DNA of 64,000 nt from Mycobacterium malmoense (GTDB taxonomy: Bacteria; Actinomycetota; Actinomycetes; Mycobacteriales; Mycobacteriaceae), in assembly GCF_019645855.1 (NCBI RefSeq), contig NZ_CP080999.1, positions 186,001 to 250,000 on the forward strand, read 5' to 3'. Under the pieces are notes generated by a model that worked only from the letters and a program-made list of their open reading frames with translations, searched no databases and had not been told where the DNA came from. Position numbers and translations under genes: made by a program. Shown piece by piece: positions 18,624-27,837 of the stretch (its first letter is position 1; each line of letters starts with the position of its first letter).

Positions 18624-19448
18624 CTAACCGGGGCCACCGGCCTTCATGGCCGCAATGACGCCGCCGTCGACGAGCAGGTCGGTGCCGGTAATGAACGACG
18701 CATCGGGGCCGAGTAAAAACGCGGTGGCCGAGGCGATGTCGTCGGGAGTGCCGATGCGACCAGTCGCAGAGGCGGCGATCATCGCGCGCATGCCGTCACC
18801 GACGGGGGAGGCAAGCTCCTGCTGCCCCATCGGCGTAGAGATGATGCCGGGACTGATCGAGTTGACGCGGGCACCCCGCCGGCCCCAGTGCGCGCTGGCG
18901 GCCCGGACTCGAATGTGGTTGGCCTGTTTAGCGATTCCGTAGGCGACACCGGGTTCGGTGATCTTCTGAGGGCTGGCGAAATCCAGCCCGAGCAGTTCAC
19001 GAGCCGGCGTGTGCGCCAACGCACGTTCTTGTTCGGCGGTCGGCGGCGGAAACATGTGCCCGGCCATGCTGGCGATCACGACGCCCGCGCCGCCCGCCGC
19101 GATGACTTCGCCGAATTCCTCGAGCACCAGCGCGGTGCCCAAAAGATCCACGGCCAGAATCGCTGCCGCCGAGGCCTGCGATGGGGACAGGCCCGCGGTG
19201 TGTGCCACCTGCGTGACGGCGCCGAGTGAGGCCGCGTGTTCGGCAAGCGCGCGAACCGATTCCGGTGAGGAGACGTCGACCCCGCGGCTATCGACCCGAT
19301 GGCCGTCTGCGGCCAGCGCATCGGCTACCGACGCCAGCGCCGCCTCGTTGTTGTCGGCCAACAGCACCGTTTTGCCGGCCCCCAGGCGTCGGGCGATCGC
19401 GTTGCCCATACCGCCCACGCCAAGCACGGTCAACACCTCGCGAGCCAT
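18624..19448 (-). CDS. SDR family oxidoreductase
   Basis: 274-residue short-chain dehydrogenase. The cofactor loop is GVGGMGNAIARRL near residue 8, an unusual spacing that lacks the normal T-G-x3-G-x-G. The catalytic motif is Y-G-I-A-K and the C-terminus is classical (G-T-D-L-L-V-D-G-G). ATG 19448 has TTGGAG 5 bases upstream; the open frame continues 129 bp further without a ribosome site. Substrate is unknown. The upstream exchanger gene ends 61 bp away on the same strand. Confidence 0.83.
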   Translation of the reverse strand: MAREVLTVLGVGGMGNAIARRLGAGKTVLLADNNEAALASVADALAADGHRVDSRGVDVSSPESVRALAEHAASLGAVTQVAHTAGLSPSQASAAAILAVDLLGTALVLEEFGEVIAAGGAGVVIASMAGHMFPPPTAEQERALAHTPARELLGLDFASPQKITEPGVAYGIAKQANHIRVRAASAHWGRRGARVNSISPGIISTPMGQQELASPVGDGMRAMIAASATGRIGTPDDIASATAFLLGPDASFITGTDLLVDGGVIAAMKAGGPG

Positions 19449-19509
19449 GGGCGCTCCAAGTCGGAATCGGTTCGAGTCAACTCGCGATGTTATACGCGCC
19501 TTCCGGCGG

Positions 19510-20805
19510 CTACATCGCCAGTTCGGGACCGTCTTCCGCATGGGGATGACCGCTGTGACGGATGGCCCTGCCCACAAAGGGCGCCTGGACGGTGGCGGCC
19601 AGGTGGCGGCGGTTGACGATCAGCGCGGCGACGGCCACCACGGCGTAAGTGCCGCAGAGCAGCAGCCGCCCCTGCGTCGAGACGATCGGGAACTGGACGA
19701 CGAACAACCCCAGCAGCGCCCAGGCCGCGGCTCTGCGGAAACGCAGCCCCAGGATGAGCGCAACCCCCATCAGGGTTTGCGCAGCCGTGAGCAACACTTC
19801 CTCGACCTGGCGGGAGTCGAGCGCCAAGGACAATCCGCCACCGCCGAGCACGTGGGCCACCGGCAACGACCCGATCAGCAGCGTCCACTGGTTGACCTTG
19901 GAGGAGATCAGCGTGGCGATCGCGGCCGTGCCCTTGCCGCGGGAGGCGAAGATGATCGCGATGATGAACTCCGGGGCCTCGGAGGCTAGCGGCGCAAGCC
20001 ACTGAACCAGCAGGAACCGGTCGATGCCCAACTCGGTACCCGCGGCGACCAGATTGTCGGCGAACGGCTTGGCGCACAGCAGGATGACCGCGCCCGAGGC
20101 GGCGAAGAGGCCCACGACGGCGATGCGCCGGCTGCGATCGGACAGCTCACCGAGGGCGGCGGCGGTACCGATGAGGTCGGGCTCCTCCACATCGCCGTGA
20201 CCGATCTTGTAGAGGTAAAAACCGAACCAGGCCAGCAGCGTCAACCCCAGCGCCAGGTGGATCTCGCCGGTCGCCGGAATGACGAACGCGACCACGCCGG
20301 CGATCAGCAGAAACCCGAGTTCGACGCGATTGGCGGGCTCCAACGCCAAACCGGCGGCTCGGCCGCGGCCGGCCTTGCGCGCCACGACGATGCTGACCAA
20401 CACCACGACAGGCCAACCCAGCCCCATCAGCAGCCGGTTGGACCCGGTCATGTTGGCGGCGGCGTACTGGGTGTAGTCCGGATTGTGGCCGGACACGTAG
20501 GCGTAGTAGAGGTCAACGGCGTATTCGGGCAGGACCGCGACCAGGGCGAGCACCGCGATCGCCAGTCCGCCGGAGACATCGATCTGCGCGGCCTCGGCGG
20601 CCCATGCCAGCAGAAAGCTGGCCGCCACCACCGCGGCCCCGAAGACGAGCAGGGCAGCGACCGGGTCCAGATGCACGCCGACAATCCGCACCACCAACGC
20701 CGGGGCGATGAATGTGGCGGTGAGCAGCGCGGAACGGGTCAGGATGCGCCACCGCGGGCGTGACGTTGCCGAGACTGCGGCAACGGGCCTGTCTATGGCC
20801 AGCAT
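19510..20805 (-). CDS. Sodium/calcium exchanger-type (CaCA) membrane transporter
   Basis: About 431 residues with roughly 11 membrane helices. Two inverted alpha repeats are visible: V-L-P-E-Y-A-V-D-L with A-N-M-T-G-S-N-R near residues 93-125, and S-E-A-P-E-F-I-I-A-I with S-S-K-V-N-Q-W-T near 272-305. The acidic plus Asn/Ser pattern is that of CaCA cation exchangers. ATG 20805 has GAAGG 6 bases before it and is preferred to the ATG at 20811. Ca2+/H+ or Ca2+/Na+ exchange is the family expectation; ion specificity cannot be read here. Confidence 0.82.
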   Translation of the reverse strand: MLAIDRPVAAVSATSRPRWRILTRSALLTATFIAPALVVRIVGVHLDPVAALLVFGAAVVAASFLLAWAAEAAQIDVSGGLAIAVLALVAVLPEYAVDLYYAYVSGHNPDYTQYAAANMTGSNRLLMGLGWPVVVLVSIVVARKAGRGRAAGLALEPANRVELGFLLIAGVVAFVIPATGEIHLALGLTLLAWFGFYLYKIGHGDVEEPDLIGTAAALGELSDRSRRIAVVGLFAASGAVILLCAKPFADNLVAAGTELGIDRFLLVQWLAPLASEAPEFIIAIIFASRGKGTAAIATLISSKVNQWTLLIGSLPVAHVLGGGGLSLALDSRQVEEVLLTAAQTLMGVALILGLRFRRAAAWALLGLFVVQFPIVSTQGRLLLCGTYAVVAVAALIVNRRHLAATVQAPFVGRAIRHSGHPHAEDGPELAM

Positions 20806-20811
20806 CGTCAT

Positions 20812-21169
20812 CCTTCAACTCGTCGAGGGGTGCCGATCATTGGTGACTACTGCGGCTCGCGTGCCGTGGCGAACTGCCTCCCCAAGCTACCCGCCAAACC
20901 CCTGGCCAGCAACATTGTGGGTGGGCAAAGCGGCAGCGTGCCTGGCCCTGTTTTTACTGGCCGCGTGGGCGATCCCGAAAGTTCGACCATGCTGATCCTA
21001 AATTTTGGCAAACCTTGCCGACCTTTTCTCGCGTCGTGGTGGCGTTTTGGAGCGGCCTCGCGGCGATGTGACGGCGGCCGGCCGGACCGCGCACCCCGGC
21101 CAATCCGCCCGGACTGGGGTCCATGCGTTAGCTCGATTAATTTTCGGCGGAGTGCCCTCCGCCGGACAA
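20812..21169. other. Gene-free stretch upstream of exchanger
   Basis: Open frames here have no recognisable domain or coding bias and no ribosome site. It presumably holds the promoter of the exchanger gene. I see no RNA gene or repeat. Confidence 0.4.
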
Positions 21170-21440
21170 CGTGGAACATCAACATCCACTACGACGCACT
21201 GCTGGATTCCGAGGTTCCGCTCGGGGCCCGGCGAGTTGTCATGACCGCCGACCTGCCCCACATCGAGGCCACTCGTGCGGCACTGGAACGGCTCGCGGCC
21301 TTGATCAAGGCCGGCGGAACATTGGCCGTCGTCACCTTTGTCAAACCCTCCCCCGAAACATCTTGTGGCACTTGGCAAGCTGGGTGTCGTGTGGCGTAGC
21401 GAATCGCACCAGCATGCGGTGGATCGCGCCGTTCGAATCG
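21170..21440 (+). pseudogene. SAM-dependent methyltransferase relic
   Basis: The frame opens with W-N-I-N-I-H-Y-D-A-L-L-D-S-E-V-P-L-G-A-R-R-V-V, the N-terminus of a common actinobacterial class I methyltransferase, where the SAM-binding D-V-G-C-G-x-G loop should follow. Instead it jumps to the later helix and strand, ALERLAALIKAGGTLAVVTF. The C-terminal NILWHLASWVSCGVANR segment continues in a shifted frame. The SAM site is therefore deleted and the remainder frameshifted. A decayed gene about one third of normal size is the simplest reading. Confidence 0.6.
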
Positions 21441-21457
21441 CGCTCTAAGCTCGGCAC

Positions 21458-22414
21458 ATGGAACTGCGGCAGCTGCGCTACTTCGTAGCCGTCGCCGAAG
21501 AGCTGCACTTTGGCCGCGCGGCCCAGCGAGTACACATCTCCGGGCCGGCCTTGTCGCAGCAGATCATCGCGCTCGAGCGTGAACTGGGCGCCGACCTGTT
21601 CGTGCGGGACCGGCGCAGCGTGCGGCTCAGCCAAGCCGGACGGTCGTTGCTACCGGACGCGCGCAGGATCCTGTCTCTTGCCGACGACGCCAAGCACCGG
21701 CTGCAGCGGGCGGCCGCACTGGACGCTCCGGTGCGCCTGGGCTACGTCAGCTGGCTGCCCGACGACATCCACGGCATCGTCGGGCCCGGCGTGGCGCTAC
21801 GGATCGACGAATGGGTACTGCCGTCGCACGTCCAAGCCGACCGGGTCGCCGAGGGCACTCTCGATGTGGCGCTGGCATGGGTCACCGCCGACCACGTCAA
21901 ACGGCATGGGCTCACGGCACACCTGCTGCGGGCCGAGCCGTTGCAAGCGGTGCTTCCCGGCGCGAGCTCACCAGAACACATTGCCGCACAACGGGTTAGG
22001 GTGCTCATCGACGCCGACGAATCGGCATGGTCGTCGTGGAATCGATTCGCCGAGGAGTTCGCCGCACACACCGGTGCGCGCATCGTCAGGATCGAGGACG
22101 GCGGCATCATCGGGGATGCGTTCTACGTACACGTGCGCAAGATCGGCACGGCCGTGCTCGCCTCACCGAAGCGTCATACCGCGGTAATCCCACCCAGTCT
22201 GGGTCAGCGTCCCGTCGCCGACCCGGTTCCCCTGTGGACCTGGTCGCTGTTGCACCGCCAAGACGACGACCGGGCCGGCGTGCGCGGTGTCGTGGACTCA
22301 CTGCTGGCGGTTGCGCGCAGCCGAGGTTGGCTCATCCCTCCCACGGACCGGTGGTGGACTCCAGCCGACGACCCGCACCGCGCCGCCCTGGATTCGGGCA
22401 CCGACCTGCGGTAG
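21458..22414 (+). CDS. LysR family transcriptional regulator
   Basis: 318 residues. The N-terminal winged HTH is classical (M-E-L-R-Q-L-R-Y-F-V-A-V-A-E-E, then AAQRVHISGPALSQQI). It is followed by a LysR substrate-binding domain that is less typical but has the expected length. ATG 21458 lacks a strong ribosome site. It lies 92 bp upstream of the MmgE/PrpD gene on the same strand, so regulation of that gene is possible although most LysR genes are divergent from their target. Confidence 0.88.
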   Translation: MELRQLRYFVAVAEELHFGRAAQRVHISGPALSQQIIALERELGADLFVRDRRSVRLSQAGRSLLPDARRILSLADDAKHRLQRAAALDAPVRLGYVSWLPDDIHGIVGPGVALRIDEWVLPSHVQADRVAEGTLDVALAWVTADHVKRHGLTAHLLRAEPLQAVLPGASSPEHIAAQRVRVLIDADESAWSSWNRFAEEFAAHTGARIVRIEDGGIIGDAFYVHVRKIGTAVLASPKRHTAVIPPSLGQRPVADPVPLWTWSLLHRQDDDRAGVRGVVDSLLAVARSRGWLIPPTDRWWTPADDPHRAALDSGTDLR

Positions 22415-22506
22415 GAACCCCGACCGAACAGTGGTAAGGGGCCGATCCTGGACGGCGGGTCGTTGCTGCGCTTCAGTGGGAGGTATCGACGGAAGGACGA
22501 AAAGCC

Positions 22507-23913
22507 ATGGCGGACAACTACGTTGTGGACGACCTTGCCGGTTTCGTCGTCGGCGCCGAACCTGCGGACCTGAGCGGGCGGCCCCGGGCATTGATGAAAC
22601 GCAACGTGCTCGACAGCGTCGCCTGCGCCGTCGGTTCCCTCGACGGCGAACTCGTGGCGACGATTCGCGAACACACCGACCAGTTCAGCGGCGTCTCCAC
22701 GGCGACGCTCGTCGGCGGCGGGCGGGCATCGGTGGATCAGGCCGCGTTTTTCAACGCGGTGCTGGTGCGCTACCCCGATCTGCTCGACACCTATCTGACG
22801 GCGGGAGGGCTGTGCCATCCCGCCGACAACTTAGGTGCGGTCCTGGCCGTCGCCGAGCACGTCGACGCCAGCGGAGCGGATTTCCTGTTGGCCCTCGCAG
22901 TGGCCTACGAGATCCAATGCCGGTTCAGCGCCCAGGTTCCGGTCATGGCGCGCGGGCTCAATCACGCGCTGCAACTGGCGATGTCGGTGGCGGCAGGATC
23001 GGCGAAGCTGCTTGGGCTAGACGCCGAGCGCACCGCCAACGCCATCGCGGCCGCCGCGGCCGACAACGTGTCCCTTGCCGCCGTGCACGCCGAACCGGTG
23101 TCGAACTGGAAGGGCATTTCGCCGGCCGTCACCGGTATGCGAGCGGTATACACGACGATGTTGGCCGGCCGCGGAGTCACCGGCCCCAAGGCATTGTTCG
23201 AAGGCCCGCACGGCTTGGTGCAGCTCTTCGATCAGCCGATCGACTTCCACACCGCCGACCGTGGACTCACCTGCGTCGAGCAGACCTACCTGAAGCAATA
23301 CTGCTCACTTATCCACGGACAGAACGTTATTGACGCGGTCTTGGCCATCCGCGACGAAAACGATCTGCGCGGCGACGACGTCGCACGGGTAACCCTCGAG
23401 GTCTTCCAAGGGGCGTATGACTTCGCCGGCGGGGGCGCGTACGGCGACAAGGATCATCCACGAACCAAGGAGCAGGCCGACTACAACCTCAAATTCCTGA
23501 GCGCGGTTGCCTTGCTCGACGGCGGGGTGGGCCCCGAACAGCTTGAGACCGAACGGATTCTGCGCGGCGACGTCCAGGACCTGCTGGCGCGGGTCGACGT
23601 CAAACCCGCCGCCGACCTGACCGCGGACTATCCGCAACGCACGGCGACCCGTGTGCACGTGGTTACCCGCGACGGGCGGGAATTCATGCGCGAGCAGAGC
23701 GATTACGAGGGATCGCCCACACGCCCGATGTCGTGGGAACGTGTCGTCGACAAATTCCACTGGCTTGCCGAACCCTTCTGCGACGAAGCGCTGCGCGCCG
23801 ACATCATCACCGCGGTCGACCGCCTCGACGAGATACCCGTCGCCGAACTCGCCGGCCTGCTGGGCGCGGTGAGTCCCGTCGCCCGACGTCCACGCGGCAA
23901 GGCGCGCTTCTGA
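22507..23913 (+). CDS. MmgE/PrpD family protein
   Basis: 468 residues covering the full MmgE/PrpD fold (2-methylcitrate dehydratase and cis-aconitate decarboxylase family). Features are K-R-N-V-L-D-S-V-A-C-A near residue 33, D-L-L-D-T-Y with G-L-C-H-P-A-D-N near 85-105, and K-Q-Y-C-S-L-I-H near 265, which corresponds to the active-site segment. GGAAGGA precedes the ATG. No prpC or prpB neighbours are present, so a dedicated methylcitrate role is unlikely; dehydration of another hydroxy-acid is inferred. Confidence 0.88.
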   Translation: MADNYVVDDLAGFVVGAEPADLSGRPRALMKRNVLDSVACAVGSLDGELVATIREHTDQFSGVSTATLVGGGRASVDQAAFFNAVLVRYPDLLDTYLTAGGLCHPADNLGAVLAVAEHVDASGADFLLALAVAYEIQCRFSAQVPVMARGLNHALQLAMSVAAGSAKLLGLDAERTANAIAAAAADNVSLAAVHAEPVSNWKGISPAVTGMRAVYTTMLAGRGVTGPKALFEGPHGLVQLFDQPIDFHTADRGLTCVEQTYLKQYCSLIHGQNVIDAVLAIRDENDLRGDDVARVTLEVFQGAYDFAGGGAYGDKDHPRTKEQADYNLKFLSAVALLDGGVGPEQLETERILRGDVQDLLARVDVKPAADLTADYPQRTATRVHVVTRDGREFMREQSDYEGSPTRPMSWERVVDKFHWLAEPFCDEALRADIITAVDRLDEIPVAELAGLLGAVSPVARRPRGKARF

Positions 23914-24007
23914 CCCGGGCCGCGTTGGATTGGCGCCGCGCGCGTCGTCTTGCGCAATTCGCTGCCCGCGCTGAATGATCGGCAGGTCCGGTGTCAAAGG
24001 AGCGCAG

Positions 24008-24778
24008 GTGGCCATGCACAAAGATCGCGGCATCAACCGGTGGGAGTTGGTCACCTGCGCGTTCGGGGGCCACGTCACCTATGCGCCGGACGACGAGGCA
24101 CTGGCTGACCGCCTCAACGGCAAAACCCGGCTGGGCGAAGTTTGGCGCTGCCTGCGCTGCGGAGAGTTCACCCTCGGCAAACCACACGCCCATGGCCACG
24201 CCGAAGACGCGCCGATGATCATGCGCGGCAAGGCGTTACGCCAGGCGTTCATCATCCGCGCCCTCGCGGTCGAACGCTTGCTCCGAGCGGTGGCGATCGC
24301 ACTCGCGGCGTACGCGGTGTGGAAATTCCGAGGCACGCGGGGTGCCATCCAGGCCACCCTCGATCGCGACCTGCCGATCTTTCGAGCCGCCGGATTCAAG
24401 GTCGATCAAATGACGGTGGTGCACGAGCTGGAAAAGGCGCTGGCCACCAAGCCGTCGACGCTGACCCTGCTGACCTTGATGCTGGCGGCCTATGCGCTGC
24501 TGGAGGTGGTCGAGGGCGTCGGCTTGTGGTTGCTGAAGCGCTGGGGTGAGTACTTCGCGGTGGTGGCCACCTCGGTCTTCCTGCCGCTAGAGATCTACGA
24601 CCTGACCAAGGGCATCACGATGACCCGCTTGGTCACCTTCACGATCAATATGGCCGCGGTGGTCTACCTACTGATCTCCAAACGGCTGTTCGGTCTGCGG
24701 GGCGGCCGCAAGGCCTACGACGAGGAGCGACGAGGCGAGCAGCTTCTCGATGTCGAGCGGGCCGCCATGACGACCTGA
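24008..24778 (+). CDS. DUF2127 family membrane protein
   Basis: About 256 residues. The N-terminal cytoplasmic part carries W-R-C-L-R-C-G-E-F, a CxxC that could bind metal. Four hydrophobic segments follow (about residues 93-110, 155-175, 185-205, 215-232), matching DUF2127. GTG 24008 is preferred because AAGGAG ends about 5 bases before it; ATG 24014 is the alternative. Function is unknown. Confidence 0.78.
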   Translation: MAMHKDRGINRWELVTCAFGGHVTYAPDDEALADRLNGKTRLGEVWRCLRCGEFTLGKPHAHGHAEDAPMIMRGKALRQAFIIRALAVERLLRAVAIALAAYAVWKFRGTRGAIQATLDRDLPIFRAAGFKVDQMTVVHELEKALATKPSTLTLLTLMLAAYALLEVVEGVGLWLLKRWGEYFAVVATSVFLPLEIYDLTKGITMTRLVTFTINMAAVVYLLISKRLFGLRGGRKAYDEERRGEQLLDVERAAMTT

Positions 24779-24830
24779 CGCCTCGTCCGACCGTCGGCGC
24801 ACACTTCGGCACGAGGAACGGAGACCTTCA

Positions 24831-25703
24831 ATGGGCACCTACGCGATCAGCGGATCGGCTTCCGGAATGGGCCGCGAGACCGCGTACCGGCTGCGGAGCG
24901 ACGGACACACCGTGATTGGTGTCGACGTCAAAGACGCCGACATCGTCGCCGACTTGTCGACGTTGCACGGGCGCAAAGAGGCCGCAGACGGCGTCCTGGC
25001 GGCCTCGGGCGGCAAGCTCGAGGGCGCCGTGCTGGCCGCCGGCCTGGGTCCAAGCCCGGGCAGGGATCGGCCCCGCCGGATCGCTCAGGTCAACTACCTC
25101 GGGGTCGTTGAGCTGCTCGTCGCCTGGCGACCGGCGCTGGCCGCGGCCGAACGCGCCAAGGTCGTCGTCGTTTCCAGCAACTCTTCGACGACGGTGCCCG
25201 CGGTGCCCGGGCGAGCCGTGCGGGCGTTGCTCGCGCATGACGCCGACAAGGCGGTGCGGTGCGTGCGGCCGTTCGGCCCGGCGGCGCCGACGATGATGTA
25301 TGCGGCATCAAAGATCGCCGTCTCGCGGTGGGTGCGGCGGCACGCGGTGCTGCCCGAGTGGGCGGGTTCGGGGGTGCGCCTGAATGCCCTCGCGCCTGGC
25401 GCCACCATGACACCGTTGCTGCAAGAACAGCTGTCGACGCCCAGGCAGGCCAAAGCGGTTCGGTCGTTTCCGGTTCCGGTCGGCGGCTTCGGCGATGTTC
25501 GGCACATGGCCGACTGGATGTGTTTCATGCTGTCGGATTCCGCCGACTTTCTTTGCGGGAGCATAGTATTCGTCGATGGCGGGACCGACGCGTACTTTCG
25601 GGCCGACGACTGGCCGAAGGCGGTCCCGGCACGCCGGCTGATCGGCTATCTCCGCCGATTCAGGAGCGGTTCCGGCGCTGCCCAACAGAAAACCGATGTG
25701 TGA
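24831..25703 (+). CDS. SDR family oxidoreductase (hydroxysteroid dehydrogenase-like)
   Basis: 290 residues: ISGSASGMG cofactor loop at residue 6, active-site serines in V-V-S-S-N-S-S, Y-A-A-S-K near 155, and a C-terminal C-G-S-I-V-F-V-D-G-G. The short spacing before the V-D-V-K-D-A-D-I acidic strand end and the absence of a long N-terminal helix recall 3-alpha-hydroxysteroid dehydrogenase/carbonyl reductases. The evidence for steroid use is weak. It is preceded by GAGGAACGGAG. It lies 52 bp after the DUF2127 gene. Confidence 0.82.
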   Translation: MGTYAISGSASGMGRETAYRLRSDGHTVIGVDVKDADIVADLSTLHGRKEAADGVLAASGGKLEGAVLAAGLGPSPGRDRPRRIAQVNYLGVVELLVAWRPALAAAERAKVVVVSSNSSTTVPAVPGRAVRALLAHDADKAVRCVRPFGPAAPTMMYAASKIAVSRWVRRHAVLPEWAGSGVRLNALAPGATMTPLLQEQLSTPRQAKAVRSFPVPVGGFGDVRHMADWMCFMLSDSADFLCGSIVFVDGGTDAYFRADDWPKAVPARRLIGYLRRFRSGSGAAQQKTDV

Positions 25704-26029
25704 CCAACCCGCCATGGCGCCCGGCTTGTGTCTGACGCCACAGCACGGCTTTTCGTGGCGTTTACCGCGGCGCGGCACACTCGTAAAACGGCCGGGGTGC
25801 AATTCAACAAGTCGGCTCGCCGCCGAACAAACAAGGGATTGAAATCGTGCCAACACTGCAAGGCTGGATCAGCCAGAGCCCTACCAACCTCGACGTGGTC
25901 GCCCCGATCAAGGCGCGCGCCTGCGACGCGTTACAGGCGGTGCTGAGGAGCAAGGCACGCCAAGGCGGCCCTAGCTCGCGGATCATGCGTAGGGGTGCTG
26001 AGCGCTGCTGACGGCGCCGTGCGCCACGA
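25704..26029. other. Decayed intergenic region
   Basis: There is no recognisable intact gene. The only coding-like stretch is the 54-codon frame at 25847-26011, listed separately. Downstream lie two clear gene fragments. The region reads as a scar of past rearrangement. Confidence 0.5.
25847..26011 (+). CDS. Small ORF of unknown function or gene fragment
   Basis: 54 codons from GTG 25847, preceded by AGGGA at a suitable distance, with mostly G/C third positions. The product begins M-P-T-L-Q-G-W-I-S-Q-S and ends R-R-G-A-E-R-C. I recognise no domain. It sits among fragments of other genes and may be the 5' end of a lost gene. Confidence 0.25.
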   Translation: MPTLQGWISQSPTNLDVVAPIKARACDALQAVLRSKARQGGPSSRIMRRGAERC

Positions 26030-26220
26030 TTACATGGCCGGTTCGCGCGGGTGGTCGCGTTCGCGCCGGCGAGCCCGGGAAGCGCGCAGGTTCGCGGCGT
26101 TACCGCACGTCTTCACGCTGTGCCACACCCCGCTGTTGTTCTTCGAACGGTCGTAAAACGTTGACGCGCAACGGTGGTTACGGCAGCGCTTGATCCGCCG
26201 ACGTGCCCAAGAACGACGCG
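26030..26220 (-). pseudogene. C-terminal fragment of a CGNR zinc-finger protein
   Basis: Reading the minus strand to a TAA at 26030 gives a complete CGNR zinc finger: R-I-K-R-C-R-N-H-R-C with F-Y-D-R-S-K-N, W-H-S and CGNAANLRASRARRR. Family members are about 170-200 residues, with an N-terminal ABATE-type domain that is missing here. No start codon with a ribosome site precedes the finger, and the frame runs into the opposing SDR fragment. It is a 3' remnant of a likely DNA-binding regulator gene. Confidence 0.7.
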
Positions 26221-26346
26221 CGGCAGGTGGCGCGGGAAATCGTCGACGGCCTCGAGCGGGGAGACGCCGAGGTGCTGGCCGACGATGACACCCGCCACAT
26301 CAAGGCGGCCCTGTCCGGACCGGTCGAGGCGCTCCGAGCGGGGTAA
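26203..26346 (+). pseudogene. C-terminal fragment of an SDR oxidoreductase
   Basis: The frame V-P-K-N-D-A-R-Q-V-A-R-E-I-V-D-G-L-E, then VLADDDTRHIKAALSGPVE and a stop at 26344, matches the extreme C-terminus of a widespread actinobacterial SDR subfamily. The dehydrogenase core upstream is absent and replaced by the antisense CGNR fragment. A join of two truncated genes near 26203-26220 is the simplest explanation. Confidence 0.55.
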
Positions 26347-26393
26347 AGGCCCGCAGCCCGATGCTGAGGTGGGCGCCGTGTTTGGATAGCGAT

Positions 26394-26867
26394 ATGGCCG
26401 ACACGGAACTAGAACGCATTGTGAGCGCCACCCGCGTAATCTCAGCCAGCGCCGATCGGATTTTCGAACTGATCGCCGACCCGGCCCGGCAGCCGAGCTG
26501 GGACGGCAACAACAACCTCGCGTCATCCGCTCCGGGGCAGCGCGTGCGCCGGGTCGGCGACGTGTTCAAGACGACGCTGACCAACGGTGCCGTGCGGGAG
26601 AACCACGTCGTGGAGTTCATCGAGGGCAGCAAGATCGCCTGGCGTCCGGCAGAGCCGAGAAAGCCACCGCCCGGCCACCTCTGGCGCTGGGAGCTCAGCC
26701 CGATCAACGCGACGCTCACCAGCGTGACCCACACCTACGACTGGACGGAGCTGGCTGACGCCACGCGCCTTGAGCGCGCCCGCGCGACGACGGCCGACAT
26801 GTTGCGCCGGTCGATTGACCGGCTCGCCGTGCTCGCGCGGGAACCCGACGGCGGAAGTACCGGTTAA
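26394..26867 (+). CDS. SRPBCC family protein
   Basis: 157 residues: I-V-S-A-T-R-V-I-S-A-S-A-D-R-I-F-E-L-I-A-D-P first strand and helix, W-D-G-N-N-N, HLWRWEL near 103, and a long C-terminal helix. It is a hydrophobic-cavity START-like fold that binds or modifies a lipid or aromatic molecule. ATG 26394 fits the family N-terminus better than the frame start at 26361. Related in pattern to the 6282 gene. Confidence 0.78.
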   Translation: MADTELERIVSATRVISASADRIFELIADPARQPSWDGNNNLASSAPGQRVRRVGDVFKTTLTNGAVRENHVVEFIEGSKIAWRPAEPRKPPPGHLWRWELSPINATLTSVTHTYDWTELADATRLERARATTADMLRRSIDRLAVLAREPDGGSTG

Positions 26868-26955
26868 CCGAACGGCGTGGCCCTAGGTGGTTCCGCGCCG
26901 GGCCTGTTCACCGCGACGCCGAGACTGCACTGGCGGCGAGGGCAAGCCGAAATAG

Positions 26956-27699
26956 CTAGCCCTTTTTGCCGCGTACCCATTGGAACGTGCCGTGGTTCTT
27001 GACCCGCACGCTGACGAATCCGTTGTCTTCCAGGATGTCGCCGATTTCGTCATCGTCGAACACATGCGCCCCGACATTGGGCAGCTTTTGCCAAATCCGG
27101 GCGGCACGCCCGACGGTGGGGACCATGATGGCCAGCCTTCCGCCGGGTCGCAGCACCCGTGCCATCTCGGCGAGCGCGGCCGTCGGATTCGGAATCAGCT
27201 GCAGCACGGCCGTGGAGATCACCGCGTCAACAGTGTTGTCGCGCAATGGAAGTCGTTGTGCGTCGGCCTTTATGAAACCGACTTGTGGTCCCGCTTCATT
27301 GCGGACGGCGCGTTGCAGCATGGGCTCGGAGATGTCGACGCCCAGGGCCAGCCCATCCGGACCGGCCGCGCGTGCCAGCGACGCGGTGACGTTCCCCGGA
27401 CCCGAACCGACGTCCAGGGCTACTCCTCCCGGCGGGATGTTCAACCACTCGATGGGCAGTTGCCACGCGCTGATCAGCCGGCGCGACAGGGCTTGCGCGT
27501 TGTCGTAGAGCATCGACCCGATCGGTGATGCCCACGCCGCCTGTATCGGGCCGGTGTTTTTCGGGACGGCTTCCTCGGTCGATCCGGTGCTCAGCAAGTC
27601 GAGATAACCCTTGCTCACGTCCGGATCCGCCGGCGGATCGGCAAGCAGATCCAACGCTCGGCGCAACGCGGGGGGAAGCGAAATGTGCACGTCGGTCAC
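26956..27699 (-). CDS. Class I SAM-dependent methyltransferase
   Basis: 247 residues with motif I DVGSGPGN near residue 96, the acidic strand end VDIS near 121, A-D-A-Q-R-L-P near 145, and the post-I R-V-L-R-P-G-G-R-L near 184 typical of UbiE/Methyltransf_11 enzymes. An N-terminal 80-residue helical region (D-P-D-V-S-K-G-Y-L-D-L-L) is characteristic of mycobacterial copies. AAGGAG precedes the GTG start. Substrate is unknown. Confidence 0.85.
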   Translation of the reverse strand: MTDVHISLPPALRRALDLLADPPADPDVSKGYLDLLSTGSTEEAVPKNTGPIQAAWASPIGSMLYDNAQALSRRLISAWQLPIEWLNIPPGGVALDVGSGPGNVTASLARAAGPDGLALGVDISEPMLQRAVRNEAGPQVGFIKADAQRLPLRDNTVDAVISTAVLQLIPNPTAALAEMARVLRPGGRLAIMVPTVGRAARIWQKLPNVGAHVFDDDEIGDILEDNGFVSVRVKNHGTFQWVRGKKG

Positions 27700-27837
27700 G
27701 GGTACTCCTTCGATGAAATACCAAGCTGTGCGCCAAAAATCGAGATCGGGAGCGTCGCGAGCCCCGATGCGGACGATCCCCCTAGCAGCCTACGCCGAGC
27801 CGCCGGGCGCCTCGACCGTCACCGGATGTCGGGTTCG

